DNA of 64,000 nt from Clostridia bacterium (lineage in GTDB: Bacteria > Bacillota > Clostridia > Christensenellales > UBA1242), in NCBI GenBank assembly GCA_017501645.1, contig JAFVWN010000065.1, positions 17,807-81,806 on the forward strand, read 5' to 3'. Every line of letters starts with the position of its first letter. Position 1 is the stretch's first letter. The position numbers and the translations under genes were made by a program. The notes under the pieces are model-generated. The model searched no databases, was not told the origin of the DNA, and worked only from the letters and a program-made list of their open reading frames with translations. Positions 32,306-41,769 of this stretch are shown piece after piece.

Positions 32306-33829
32306 TTAATCTTTATAATATTTTTTGTAGATTTCACCAGTTTCTTCTTGCAAAACTTCTTGAATAGGTACAGTTTCTTCTTGCAAAACTTCTTGAACAG
32401 GTACTGTTTCTTCTTGTTGAATTCCTTCAGCAGAAAGAGTATTTTCCTGAAGGGGTTCTGGAGAAGGAACAGATTCTTGTTGTTTCATTGCAAGTTTAGC
32501 TTCTTTTTTAGCTTTTGAAATCTTAACAAGATTATCAATAGTTGTAAGCGTAAAGCCTTGAATAATATTAAAGTAATAAGTTAAAAATCTCCAAGCCAAA
32601 AGTCCCCAAACAACATTATGACCAAGAAGTGAAGAAATTCCAAATAATGAAATAAATGAAATTTCCATCATTCCAGTACCTCCAGGAAGAGGCATTACAA
32701 CTGATGCCATTTGGCAAATGATAGATTTAGTAATACAAATAATAACAAGCATAAAGCCCGTTGGTGCAACATTACCCGGAGCGAGAGCCATTACTATCAT
32801 ATATGGCATTCCAAACAAAGCAAGCATTTCAACCAAACACAAGAACGCACATATAAACATTGTTCCCAAGTTCTTTCTCAAATATCTAATTGATGATTGA
32901 TATTCAAGAACTGTACTCATAATTTTATTGTAACTCTTTCTATAATCTTTGACAATTCTAAGCTTGTAACCAAATCTAACAATTTTTCTTACAAGCGAAC
33001 GCCCAACTATTTTACCACTGCCAATAAGTGTATAAACAACACTTACAAGAGCAGTAAAAATCAAACCTATGTACGCAAGAATTTTAAACAATGTTAAAAG
33101 TAAATTATTAAGATTTGAAGGTCTTGGAATATGCGGAGCCGCAAAAACCAAGAAACAGAATATTAAAATTGAATATACCATTGTATAAAGTATAAACTTA
33201 ATAAGCGGTATACTTGTTGCAACACCAGGAGCGACCCCACCTTTTGCAAGCGACAATATTTGAGCAGGCTCTCCACCTACAGAGAACGGAGTAATATCAT
33301 CAAAATATCTTCCTGTCACACTCGTTTTATAGGCAAGCCCCATTCTGCTTTTTCCTGTAGTCTTCTTAATAAGAGTATTAAGAATAAGCGTATCTGCCAA
33401 GAAATACAAAACAACAAGTCCCAAAGCCCCAGCAAGCCACCATAATTTTTTACCTTGCTCAGCAACTATTTTAGAAAGCGAGAAATTCTCTGTATCTTTA
33501 AGAAGTGAATTAATGATAAAAAATAAGACAACAAGGTTAATTGCTAAGAATATAAGGTTTGTTATTACACTCTTTTTCTTCTTTTTTGGTTTTTCGTTTT
33601 CAATAGCTTCTTGTAATTTATCTCTTACAACATCATCATCAATAAGCGTTTCACCTATAGGAGACTCAAAAATTGAAAGTTGCCCTTCACTAACTTGAAG
33701 AGAGATGTCTTCACTAAAAACTTCTTCACTTCTTTCAGTTTCTTTTGCAGAAAAATTATGCACCGATTCTTTCGGTACATTTGGCATTCTCAACTGTTCA
33801 TTTTCTTGAAGTTTTTTATCTTTTTTCAA
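32306..33829 (-). CDS. LPG-synthase-type (UPF0104) membrane protein
   Basis: About 507 aa: a charged cytoplasmic N-terminus (~1-85), then ~8 membrane helices with the family patterns GRYFDDITPFSVGGEPAQIL and ASVVMPLPGGTGMMEISFISLFG, then a C-terminal tail with three EEVLQEETVPIQ-like repeats. This is the lysylphosphatidylglycerol synthase transmembrane (flippase) family; the transferase domain is absent. The start is TTG 33829, four to five bases after GGTGA and downstream of a consensus promoter that lies within the longer open frame. The substrate is unknown. Confidence 0.82.
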   Translation of the reverse strand: MKKDKKLQENEQLRMPNVPKESVHNFSAKETERSEEVFSEDISLQVSEGQLSIFESPIGETLIDDDVVRDKLQEAIENEKPKKKKKSVITNLIFLAINLVVLFFIINSLLKDTENFSLSKIVAEQGKKLWWLAGALGLVVLYFLADTLILNTLIKKTTGKSRMGLAYKTSVTGRYFDDITPFSVGGEPAQILSLAKGGVAPGVATSIPLIKFILYTMVYSILIFCFLVFAAPHIPRPSNLNNLLLTLFKILAYIGLIFTALVSVVYTLIGSGKIVGRSLVRKIVRFGYKLRIVKDYRKSYNKIMSTVLEYQSSIRYLRKNLGTMFICAFLCLVEMLALFGMPYMIVMALAPGNVAPTGFMLVIICITKSIICQMASVVMPLPGGTGMMEISFISLFGISSLLGHNVVWGLLAWRFLTYYFNIIQGFTLTTIDNLVKISKAKKEAKLAMKQQESVPSPEPLQENTLSAEGIQQEETVPVQEVLQEETVPIQEVLQEETGEIYKKYYKD

Positions 33830-33865
33830 ATCGTCACCAACAGATAAATTTTTCTTTATATTTAT

Positions 33866-33894
33866 AATATAAGACAAAACCCTATTCAAGTCAA
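33866..33894 (-). promoter_or_regulatory. Promoter of the flippase-like gene
   Basis: TTGACT (33889-33894), 17-bp spacer, TATATT (33866-33871). It excludes any start upstream of 33860. Confidence 0.75.
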
Positions 33895-33992
33895 TTAAAA
33901 GCAAAAAAAATAATTGTTCCAAAAAGATATTTTATATATTTTTTACAACAAAAACATCCTTTTGCCTCAACAACAACCTTTTTTACAAACAA

Positions 33993-34018
33993 AAAAGGAA
34001 GCTTTTTTGCTTCCTTAT
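33993..34018 (-). terminator. Terminator after the Glu-rich membrane protein gene
   Basis: AAGGAAGC / GCTTCCTT stem around AAAAAA, with T-run (minus strand). Confidence 0.8.
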
Positions 34019-34021
34019 AAA

Positions 34022-34969
34022 TTAATTATTTTCACCATTTGAATCATCATCAAAGTATTTTCCAGAAGCAATAAGCGCTTCAAGTTCTTTAACTTCATCT
34101 GCGTATCTGTTTTTTTCGTGAGATAGATAATCTCTAAGTTTTAAGTTATTTTCGTGTTTTTCTTTATTTGTTTCAAGATAGTTTTCTGCATCTTGAATAC
34201 TTGCCTTAAGTTCTGCAATATGAGCAGTTAATTCTTCTTGACGAGCTTTCTTTTCTGCGTCAACATTCTTAATATCTGTTACTGAATACATAAGAAGGTT
34301 CAAGTTTGTAAGTTCCAAAGCTCTTCTATCAAGCATCTTTTGGTTTCTTTCTTTTCTTCTTATTGTTCTTTCATACTTCATAATAGCACGAGTTGTTTTT
34401 TCTAAGTCCCTATCAATTCTTGTTTGGCTATCCTTAATTTTTTCAAGTCTAACTCTGTAATCAAATTCAGGGCCAACCTTTTCAGTAATAACAATAACCT
34501 CAGGTTCTTTTCTTTCTTGAACAGAAACAACCTCTTTAACTTCAGGTTCTGCAACAGCCTCTTCTACTACTTTTTCTTCAACAACGACCTCTTCAGCAAC
34601 TGGTTCAGGAACGACCTCTTCAACCACTTCTTCAACAATAGTTTCTTCAACTACTGGTTCTACAATTTCTTCAACAACTTCTTCCTTAACCTCTTCCTTT
34701 ACTTCCTCTACTACTGGAGCAGGCTCTTCCTTAAATTCTTCTACAGGAGCAGGTTCTTCTTTTTTAGCGTTTTTAGAAGCTTCTTCAAGTTGAGCAAGCA
34801 TTGCATCAAGGTCAATTTCTGCAACTTCTTCATTTGCCTCAGCTTTCACTTCTTCATCTTGTGTTTTAGCTTTTGTATTACACTCAATAATGAATGCTGT
34901 TAAAAAGCCCAAGGCAACCAATGTTCCCGCACTTAAAATACAAACTGCAATGATTTGAAATACTGTCAT
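34022..34969 (-). CDS. Single-pass membrane protein with Glu/Val/Pro-rich repeats
   Basis: About 315 aa. An N-terminal membrane helix (VFQIIAVCILSAGTLVALGFL) is followed by a long acidic low-complexity region (EEPAPVEEFKEEPAPVVEEV-like repeats, ~55-160). The C-terminal half is a long charged coiled coil (RVRLEKIKDSQTRIDRDLEK, then KYERTIRRKERNQKM). It resembles cell-division or scaffold proteins of the ZipA/EzrA sort in layout only; no family was recognised. Start MTVFQI is preferred: GGAG is 10 nt before it. It lies next to ssrA on the same strand. Confidence 0.7.
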   Translation of the reverse strand: MTVFQIIAVCILSAGTLVALGFLTAFIIECNTKAKTQDEEVKAEANEEVAEIDLDAMLAQLEEASKNAKKEEPAPVEEFKEEPAPVVEEVKEEVKEEVVEEIVEPVVEETIVEEVVEEVVPEPVAEEVVVEEKVVEEAVAEPEVKEVVSVQERKEPEVIVITEKVGPEFDYRVRLEKIKDSQTRIDRDLEKTTRAIMKYERTIRRKERNQKMLDRRALELTNLNLLMYSVTDIKNVDAEKKARQEELTAHIAELKASIQDAENYLETNKEKHENNLKLRDYLSHEKNRYADEVKELEALIASGKYFDDDSNGENN

Positions 34970-35019
34970 AATATACATTCTCCTTTCATTTGAAATAGAT
35001 TAATGTGTGTTTCCACTTT

Positions 35020-35379
35020 TGGTGGAGGCGGCGGGAATCGAACCCGCGTCCAAACAACCTCGTAAATACCCTTCTCCGTGCCACAGTCAACTGTTAATGG
35101 GGTCGCCTAAAATCTAAAGTTGACTAAATCTTTTAGGCTATTCACATCTAAATCTCGCAACCCACTCCAATGTGAACAAAAGTAAATTGCACCCTACTTT
35201 TTGTTTGACAAGTAACCATATCCAGTAAGCCTATACAGTTACCCGTACTGCATTAATTAAGCAGCAAGAGCTAAATTTTCGTTAGCGTTTATTTTTTGAC
35301 ACCGATTTTAAGCTTCTTTGTCCCAAGCTAGCACGCTTCTAATATTTACTCATTTGCCTGTCGAAACCAGTACGCCCCC
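35020..35379 (-). ncRNA. ssrA: tmRNA
   Basis: The 360-nt RNA has the tRNA-like acceptor end (5' GGGGGCG pairing with 3' CGCCTCC, then ACCA encoded), a T arm GGTTCGATTCC and the conserved 5' TACTGGTTTCGACAGG. The tag reading frame (35257-35286) reads GCT AAC GAA AAT TTA GCT CTT GCT GCT TAA, that is A-N-E-N-L-A-L-A-A, a normal ANDENYALAA-like degradation tag; one more residue may precede it. It works with SmpB, encoded just upstream, to rescue stalled ribosomes. Confidence 0.95.
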
Positions 35380-35413
35380 AAATGATGAGGGTATAAAGGT
35401 TTAAGCACTCGAA

Positions 35414-35860
35414 TTATTTTATGTTTTTTATTGCTCTTTGAGCTTCTTTTTTTAAGTCTTTCTCTTTAATCGAATCCTTTTTCTCGTAAAGTTTTTTACC
35501 TTTAGCGAGGGCAAGTTCTATTTTTACATGACTTCCATTAAAATAAGCCCTAAGCGGAACAAGAGTATAACTATTGTCCTTAATTTTTCTTTCTAGCCTG
35601 TCAATTTCTTTTTTATGAAGAAGTAACTTACGAGTACGCTTTTCATCCTCTTTATAAGCTGAAGTCTTTTCATAACAAGGAATATTTGCATTCAAAAGGA
35701 ACACTTCTCCGTTCCTAATCACTGCGTAACTATCCGCAATTGTCATATGCCCTAGTCTCAAAGATTTTACTTCAGAGCCAACTAAAACAATACCACATTC
35801 ATACTTTTCTTCTATAAAATATTCAAAGTGCGCTTTTCTTTTTACTGCGATTTCCTTCAT
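35414..35860 (-). CDS. smpB: SsrA-binding protein SmpB
   Basis: The 148-aa protein has the SmpB OB-fold (RKAHFEYFIEEKYECGIVLV, then GSEVKSLRLGHMTIADSYAVI, LLNANIPCYE, KRTRKLLLHKKEIDRLERKI) and a basic C-terminal tail (LAKGKKLYEKKDSIKEKDLK) that reaches into the mRNA channel. It delivers tmRNA to stalled ribosomes. AGGAG precedes the ATG. It lies between rnr and ssrA, in the usual order. Confidence 0.96.
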   Translation of the reverse strand: MKEIAVKRKAHFEYFIEEKYECGIVLVGSEVKSLRLGHMTIADSYAVIRNGEVFLLNANIPCYEKTSAYKEDEKRTRKLLLHKKEIDRLERKIKDNSYTLVPLRAYFNGSHVKIELALAKGKKLYEKKDSIKEKDLKKEAQRAIKNIK

Positions 35861-35990
35861 ATTTGCTCCTAGATTATAACATACTCATAAGTTCTTTTCA
35901 AGATGCTTTTTTGATTTTTTTTATAAAAAAGCACCATTTTTTACTCTTTTTTATGTCTTTTTTATTATTTTTTGCGATTTTTACTGTTCT

Positions 35991-38141
35991 TTATTGGTTT
36001 TGAATAACTGCTGGTTCAAAGTCAATATGTCTTGTATTAATATCAACATTTGCAACCCTTACCGCTATTCTATCACCTAGCATATATCTATTTCTTTTGC
36101 CCACTAGCATATATCGTGTTTCATCAAAAATATATCTATCTTCAGGCAAATATTCTTTATAGATATAACCCTCTATTGTATTATCAAGTTCTACAAAAAC
36201 ACCACCATCTGTAACACCACTGATGTTGCCCTCATAAACCTCGCCAATTTTGTCTGCCATATATTCAGTTTTTTTCAAATCATCAACAGCTCTTTCTGCT
36301 TCGTCAGCATTCCTTTCTGTGATACTTGCCTGTTCACTTGCCTCAACAACAAAGTTTTCTAAAACTTTTAATTTGTTTGCTGTAAGTTCCCCTCTAAGCA
36401 TATACTTAATGATTCTGTGAATAACAAGGTCTGGATATCTTCTAATTGGTGAAGTAAAGTGACAATAATCTTTGAGTGCCAATCCAAAGTGCCCCAAGTT
36501 CTCAGGTGCATATCTTGCTTTTTGCATACTTCTAAGCATTATTTTTGAAATAGGTTTACTATATTCAGTGTCTTTAATTTGGTCAAGAAGTTTTTGGAAA
36601 ACCATAGGTTTATAACCCTCATTTCCTGCAAGAAGTTTTAATCCAAAACTTGCAATAAAAGCCTTGAATGAAGTTACTCTTTCTGGAGTTGGGTCTTCGT
36701 GAACACGATAAACAAATGGTAAATTAATATGCGAACAATGTCTTGCAATTACCTCATTTGTGATAACCATAAATTGTTCAATAAGCCTATCACTCAAATT
36801 TCTTGGCTTCTTAATAATTTCTGTAATCTTACCCTCACTATCAACATTAATTTGAGCCTCAGGTAAATCAAAATCAAGCTGTCCAGCATCATCTCTTCTT
36901 TTAAGAAGTATTTTTGCAAGTTCTGCCATTTTTTCAAGCATTGGAACAACATCTTGATATTTTTCCTTTGTTTCGTTATCGCCATCAAAAATCTTTGTAA
37001 CTTCTGTATAAGTCATTCTGTAATTTGATCTAATAACACCCTCATAAATGCCATAGTCTTTTATGTTACCAAGCTTATCAAACTTCATAACAACACTCAT
37101 TGCAAGCCTGTCTTCATTTGGGTTAAGAGAGCAAATACCATTTGACAAAACTTTTGGAAGCATAGGAAGAACATAATCTGGAAAATACACACTTGTTCCT
37201 CTTCTAAAAGCCTCTTTATCAAGGTTGCTTCCCTCTTTAACATAATTTGCAACATCTGCAATATGTACACTTAAAACATAGTCTTCTTTATCCATTTTTA
37301 GAGAAATAGCATCATCAAAATCTCTTGCATCTTCTCCGTCAATAGTAATAGTAAGGTCTTGTCTAAAGTCTTTTCTTCCTTTCATTTGTTCTTCACTTAC
37401 AGGAACATTGACTTTGTCTGCCTCACTTAATACAGCGTCTGGAAACTCTTCAATAAGCCCAAAACTTCTTATAACAGAAAGCGTTGATACTTTATAACTA
37501 TTAGGGTCTCCCAAAACTTCTATAACTTCACCTTGACACATTCTTGTTCTAGTTGGGTACTCTATAATTTTCAAAACAACTTTGGTTTTACTTTGAGCAC
37601 CTTTTGTTTTGTTTGCAGGAACAAAAATACTATCAGCAAACCTTGTGTCATCAGGCACAACAATTCCACCACCTGCAGTTGCTTCATAATATCCAACAAT
37701 GGTCTTATATCCCCTATCAAGGATATTTATTACTTCCCCCTCTTTTTTACCATGAGCAGACTTTTGACCTCTAGTCTTAAATCCTTTTTGTTTTTTACCC
37801 ATAATTTTAATGAGAACAATATCCCCTTGAGTTGCACCATTAAGATTTCTTTCAGGAATAAAAACATCATCACCCTCTCCATTAATTGGTCTAGCAAACG
37901 CATAACCATTAGGATGAGCCATAATTTTACACTTTGTAGCCCCAGTATTGTCAGGAAGAGTATACTTGTTTCTTTTTGTAAAAACAAGTTTATCTTCTCT
38001 AACAAGGTCATTAAGCGCTCCTGCTAGAGCTTGTTTGTCAAAGCCTGAAACCAAACCCATATATTTTGCAATTTCATCAAAAGACATTAGCTTTTGCTTT
38101 CTTGAAGAAATAACTTCAACTATTTTATCTTTAAATCCCAT
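35991..38141 (-). CDS. rnr: Ribonuclease R
   Basis: The 716-aa exoribonuclease has an N-terminal winged-helix region (MSFDEIAKYMGLVSGFDKQ), cold-shock domains (DDVFIPERNLNGATQGDIV), the RNB catalytic domain (TIDGEDARDFDDAISLKM with the metal-binding Asp residues), SPIRRYPDLVIHRII, and a C-terminal S1 domain (VYEGNISGVTDGGVFVEL). It degrades structured RNA, including messages released by tmRNA. AGGAG precedes the ATG. It follows the zinc-ribbon membrane gene by 9 bp and precedes smpB. Confidence 0.96.
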   Translation of the reverse strand: MGFKDKIVEVISSRKQKLMSFDEIAKYMGLVSGFDKQALAGALNDLVREDKLVFTKRNKYTLPDNTGATKCKIMAHPNGYAFARPINGEGDDVFIPERNLNGATQGDIVLIKIMGKKQKGFKTRGQKSAHGKKEGEVINILDRGYKTIVGYYEATAGGGIVVPDDTRFADSIFVPANKTKGAQSKTKVVLKIIEYPTRTRMCQGEVIEVLGDPNSYKVSTLSVIRSFGLIEEFPDAVLSEADKVNVPVSEEQMKGRKDFRQDLTITIDGEDARDFDDAISLKMDKEDYVLSVHIADVANYVKEGSNLDKEAFRRGTSVYFPDYVLPMLPKVLSNGICSLNPNEDRLAMSVVMKFDKLGNIKDYGIYEGVIRSNYRMTYTEVTKIFDGDNETKEKYQDVVPMLEKMAELAKILLKRRDDAGQLDFDLPEAQINVDSEGKITEIIKKPRNLSDRLIEQFMVITNEVIARHCSHINLPFVYRVHEDPTPERVTSFKAFIASFGLKLLAGNEGYKPMVFQKLLDQIKDTEYSKPISKIMLRSMQKARYAPENLGHFGLALKDYCHFTSPIRRYPDLVIHRIIKYMLRGELTANKLKVLENFVVEASEQASITERNADEAERAVDDLKKTEYMADKIGEVYEGNISGVTDGGVFVELDNTIEGYIYKEYLPEDRYIFDETRYMLVGKRNRYMLGDRIAVRVANVDINTRHIDFEPAVIQNQ

Positions 38142-38150
38142 TTTTAACTC

Positions 38151-38855
38151 CTAAATATGAAATTCTTTTGTTAACTCTTTTATAAGTTTATTCCTTTTAA
38201 CTATTTCAAGTACAACCACAGCCCCAACAGAGACACACATAAGTACTAGACTTGGCCAGGTTGCAAGATTTTTAAACCAAACTATTTTTACAATAAAGTA
38301 AATTATGCTAATAATAGCAATTAATGTGATACCTCTTAAAAGTTCCGCTTCATATATCTTTGAACACAAAGAAATAATTGTGGTTGATATAACACCAGCA
38401 AGCATTACACAAGGGGCAACTATCCCTAAAGACCAACCAAACGGAGTTTTTAATGTGTAATAATCATAAGCGTCAACAAATATTAAAAAAATCGAAACCA
38501 AAATACTCATAATTATCAAGTTTTTGATATAACTCGAAACACTTGATTTTATGGGTTCAATAAATGCGTGAAAAATTAAAACTAATCCCGCTAAAACATA
38601 CGGAAACCAGTAAGGAGTTGTCTTAAAATACAAATTTGTAACAATACAAATCGCAGCAGTAAGCCAAAACAACGCTCGTATCATATTATACCATCTTGCT
38701 GTTTGAACAAATTTTAAACTATAAACAGGATAACTTCTCTTATTTACTTCAGCTTTTGGTAAATTTTGAGAAATATGCTTACCGCAAAGAGGACAATTTG
38801 AAAGGTCGCTTGAAAGTTCTACTTTACAACTCTCGCAAATTCTATCTCGCTCCAT
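38151..38855 (-). CDS. Zinc-ribbon membrane protein (DUF6320-like)
   Basis: The 234-aa protein has an N-terminal zinc ribbon (ICESCKVEL...NCPLCGKH, two CxxC pairs), a linker and six to seven membrane helices. This looks like the DUF6320 family, which often stands beside acyltransferase-like genes. Its ATG lies inside the end of the acyltransferase gene (14-bp overlap), and rnr starts 9 bp after it, so the three genes are probably translated together. The function is unknown. Confidence 0.7.
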   Translation of the reverse strand: MERDRICESCKVELSSDLSNCPLCGKHISQNLPKAEVNKRSYPVYSLKFVQTARWYNMIRALFWLTAAICIVTNLYFKTTPYWFPYVLAGLVLIFHAFIEPIKSSVSSYIKNLIIMSILVSIFLIFVDAYDYYTLKTPFGWSLGIVAPCVMLAGVISTTIISLCSKIYEAELLRGITLIAIISIIYFIVKIVWFKNLATWPSLVLMCVSVGAVVVLEIVKRNKLIKELTKEFHI

Positions 38856-40452
38856 ACAAATCCCTCCTATTGCTATAAATTTTTACAGGAACACCAAGTT
38901 TAACAAGCATCCTAAAGATATCTCTTTCTGTTTCTGTCTCGTATATTTTTGAAGAAATACACATAGAAAGAGTATCCTTATAGGAAACAACACCAATACT
39001 TTTGGCATTGTGTAAACTTCTTCCCAAATTTACAGTATATCCCTCAACATAATCTTCAAACTCTTTTGGCACTTCCACTTTGCCAATGTTTGAAAATGCC
39101 AATGTTTGATAATTTTCTCCAAGATAATTGAAACTTGTTTTAAGGGCAATGTTTTTTATAAATAATGGTAATATTTTTATAAAGAAATTTTTCTGTAAAT
39201 TAACATTTGAATTTATATTACTTTGGAAGAATTTGTTATCCATTTGTGCAAATTCTGTTTTAAAAATGTCAATAACTTGCTCAAAAGTTAAATCATCACC
39301 AGAAACCTCGATGTTTTTATATGAAGAAAAATTTCTCAATGTTTTACTGTCAAATCTAGGTCTTAAATCTACAGGAATAGATATTCTTGGTGCTTTTTTT
39401 TCATTTTTGCACTTTTTGTATATTGAATATCCTATAACTGAGGCAAGAAATGCAGAAATTGATGCGTTATAACTTTTAGCAACTTCCTTAATCTTACTTA
39501 CACTCATTTCTCCTATAACACTATTAACCATTCCTGCAGGCATAACATTTCCTTTAATTTTATATGCCGGTTTTTCTTTTGGTCTTTTTAACTTTTCATT
39601 TGTTGCTTTTGCAAAGAAACTATCTTCTATCTCCTCATCACTAGGAATATCTAAATAACTTGAGCAACCTATATACTCACTAATAGTCGCACCAAGCCTT
39701 TCAATATATCTTGCAACTAAACTATTAAAGAAGAATAACGCACCTCTACCATCACTGATACCGTGAAAGACCTCTAAAATAATGTCATATTCACTATATA
39801 AAACTCTTATTAAAAAACTTTCTCCATCACTTAAATTAAATGGCATACAAGGAAATGTTGTTTCTTTTTCAATCTCTAACCTTTTAAAATTAGGTTCAAA
39901 ATAATTCCAGAAAAAACCGTGTTTTAATTTTACATTAAAAGACGGAAATCTTGGCATTATATCATCAAGTGCAGATTGCAAAACATCTGTCTTAATCCTA
40001 TCTTTCATATTTGCTGAAATTCGATATACAAAATTCCAATTTTTTTGAATTGCACTAGGGTAAATACTCCCTGCGTTATCCAACCTAAACCAACTCGCAA
40101 ATCTGCCCTTTTTTTCAAAATCTTTTAAAGCTTCCTCTTGGGTCTTTCGAGCCTTCTTCTCTTCTTCTTTTTTTGCTTTTAAAAGTTCACTAATTTTTTT
40201 TCTTCTTTTTATCTTTTTTTGTTTAGCAATTTCCTTTTCTAGCCTTTTTGCTTTTTTAAGTTCTTTCTTTTCTTGTTTTAATATGCTTGTTACTAACTTT
40301 TTATCTACAATGCTATTATCTCCAAGAACTTCGTCATTTGTTTTAACCTTTTGCGGTTTTTTAACATTTTTTTCGGCATCAAAAACAATATTTGCTTCTT
40401 TTTTTGCAAACTCTTTATCTTTTAGTGTGTTTTTCGCTTCTTTTTTTGACAT
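38842..40452 (-). CDS. Condensation/alcohol-acetyltransferase-like protein with Lys-rich N-terminus
   Basis: The 536-aa protein starts with a ~110-residue very basic coiled region (KKELKKAKRLEKEIAKQKK, then IKRRKKISELLKAKKEEEKK). A ~420-residue domain of the CoA-acyltransferase/condensation fold follows, with HGISDG (230-235), a match to the HxxxDG active site, and a late GRSLHNAKSIGVVSYKDTLS region. An acyl transfer reaction is likely; the donor and acceptor are unknown. The basic extension is unusual and may bind nucleic acid or membrane. Partner of the DUF6320-like protein. Confidence 0.75.
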   Translation of the reverse strand: MSKKEAKNTLKDKEFAKKEANIVFDAEKNVKKPQKVKTNDEVLGDNSIVDKKLVTSILKQEKKELKKAKRLEKEIAKQKKIKRRKKISELLKAKKEEEKKARKTQEEALKDFEKKGRFASWFRLDNAGSIYPSAIQKNWNFVYRISANMKDRIKTDVLQSALDDIMPRFPSFNVKLKHGFFWNYFEPNFKRLEIEKETTFPCMPFNLSDGESFLIRVLYSEYDIILEVFHGISDGRGALFFFNSLVARYIERLGATISEYIGCSSYLDIPSDEEIEDSFFAKATNEKLKRPKEKPAYKIKGNVMPAGMVNSVIGEMSVSKIKEVAKSYNASISAFLASVIGYSIYKKCKNEKKAPRISIPVDLRPRFDSKTLRNFSSYKNIEVSGDDLTFEQVIDIFKTEFAQMDNKFFQSNINSNVNLQKNFFIKILPLFIKNIALKTSFNYLGENYQTLAFSNIGKVEVPKEFEDYVEGYTVNLGRSLHNAKSIGVVSYKDTLSMCISSKIYETETERDIFRMLVKLGVPVKIYSNRRDLYGAR

Positions 40453-40529
40453 TTTTAATCTCGCACTAATAAATTAAGCGGTTTTTGTAAATTACTTACA
40501 CTCCTACTTATACAATATTGTACCCTAAA

Positions 40530-40568
40530 AAAAAGAGTATGTCTATTATTTCAAACATACTCTTTCTT
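40530..40568 (-). terminator. Terminator of the kinase operon
   Basis: AAAGAGTATGT / ACATACTCTTT stem around a 12-nt loop, T-run on the minus strand. Confidence 0.8.
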
Positions 40569-40585
40569 ATTTTTTTGTATTTTTT

Positions 40586-41416
40586 TTACTCTTCTTCGCC
40601 TTTTTGCGAATTTATAGCTGGAGCAATACCCATTCTTATCGCTTCTTGCCTTATATCTGTTATTACTTGGTGCGCATCAAATACATCCTTTCCAAGTACA
40701 TCTTCAAGTTTCATTGCATTGTTAATCATACTATAACTATCTGCACCCGGCATTAAACACAAATCTGTAAACTCACAAAATTTTTCTTGAAAATTTAATC
40801 TTCTGCACTTTGCTGTTAAAATGTTACACATAGCAACAGCCTGAGATGTTGAAAAAGCAATTGCATTACTTGACATATCCACATAGTCAACCATACTGGA
40901 AAAATAAGGTTCTTTCATATAATCACTAGTATATCTCACCATAGTTTCCAGTCTATAACCGTGAACATAAAGCCAAATACTTCCAAGCCTGTGAGCTTCT
41001 TTAGACGCTACAGGCAAAAAACCACCATCTCTAAGAATTATACCCTCTCTAATATCAAGCCCTCTAAGTTCTTCTTTCTCAAACAACTCATCACCTAAAC
41101 TTATTAGATAGTTTTCTTTATAATTAAAATCCAAATCTAAAAATTTAGCACGAATAAACTTTCCTAAAAGCTCAATCATTGGATGCTCTTGAACATAGTC
41201 ATTGTATACTTTTATTGATTCAGTATCACTATCTTTTCTTTGATCTAAAAGAGAAAAAAACTCATCAAAATCCGCACCTTTAAAATATTCTAATACATCA
41301 TCAAAAGCAATTTTATTGCCTTCGCTGTGTAAAATTTTAGGCTTAAATCCTTGACTTTCAATACCTGTTAAGGCTTGATATATTTCTCTTTCAGTCATAT
41401 TACTTAGATTAACCAT
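40586..41416 (-). CDS. Third gene of the kinase operon, unknown function
   Basis: The 276-aa soluble protein (MVNLSNMTEREIYQALTGIE) is alpha-helical and acidic, with LEYFKGADFDEFFSLLDQRK, a central WLYVHGYRLETMVRYTSDYM region, a helical AIAFSTSQAVAMCNILTAKC and an acidic tail. No known domain or catalytic motif was found. GGGAGC precedes the ATG and only 12 bp separates it from the 112-aa gene, so it is the last gene of the HipA-like kinase operon. It could be a substrate, regulator or inhibitor of the kinase. Confidence 0.65.
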   Translation of the reverse strand: MVNLSNMTEREIYQALTGIESQGFKPKILHSEGNKIAFDDVLEYFKGADFDEFFSLLDQRKDSDTESIKVYNDYVQEHPMIELLGKFIRAKFLDLDFNYKENYLISLGDELFEKEELRGLDIREGIILRDGGFLPVASKEAHRLGSIWLYVHGYRLETMVRYTSDYMKEPYFSSMVDYVDMSSNAIAFSTSQAVAMCNILTAKCRRLNFQEKFCEFTDLCLMPGADSYSMINNAMKLEDVLGKDVFDAHQVITDIRQEAIRMGIAPAINSQKGEEE

Positions 41417-41428
41417 TTTTGCTCCCTT

Positions 41429-41767
41429 TTATCTTCTTGATTTTAAATAAAACGAACCTCTATCTAATGCAAGTCTTGAAATTTTTACAAGCTTTTCAAA
41501 GTCTGTTTCCCCATCAATGATGTTTGCTTCACTTTTGATGTAGCTATTTTGCATAAACAATTTTAATATATAAGCATATTCACCAAAAATTTTTGAGGAC
41601 CTTTTTACACCTCCAGATAATAATTGGCTAGCTCTTGGAATTGCATATTTTTGCTTGGCAAGTTCACAACCATTTATTGGTGTAAATACATACTCAACAT
41701 TATCATCTTTGCCAACTTGCTCCATTTCTCCAAGTTCAAACTCTTTATAACAAAGTACTATTTTCAT
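41429..41767 (-). CDS. Second gene of the kinase operon, unknown function
   Basis: The 112-aa protein begins with a beta strand (MKIVLCYKEFELGEMEQVG), then VEYVFTPINGCELAKQKY, IPRASQLLSGGVKRSSKIFG and a C-terminal helix pair. No HipB-like helix-turn-helix or other domain was recognised. Its GGAGG site is inside the end of the kinase gene and the gap is 2 bp, so it is co-translated with it. In HipA families a short partner sometimes supplies the N-terminal subdomain; that is one possible role. Confidence 0.65.
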   Translation of the reverse strand: MKIVLCYKEFELGEMEQVGKDDNVEYVFTPINGCELAKQKYAIPRASQLLSGGVKRSSKIFGEYAYILKLFMQNSYIKSEANIIDGETDFEKLVKISRLALDRGSFYLKSRR

Positions 41768-41769
41768 AA

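Noticed and set aside
35020..35070. A tRNA gene (T-arm and CCA sequence)
   Set aside because: The rest of the RNA matches tmRNA, including the tag frame and the 5' TACTGGTTTCGACAGG.
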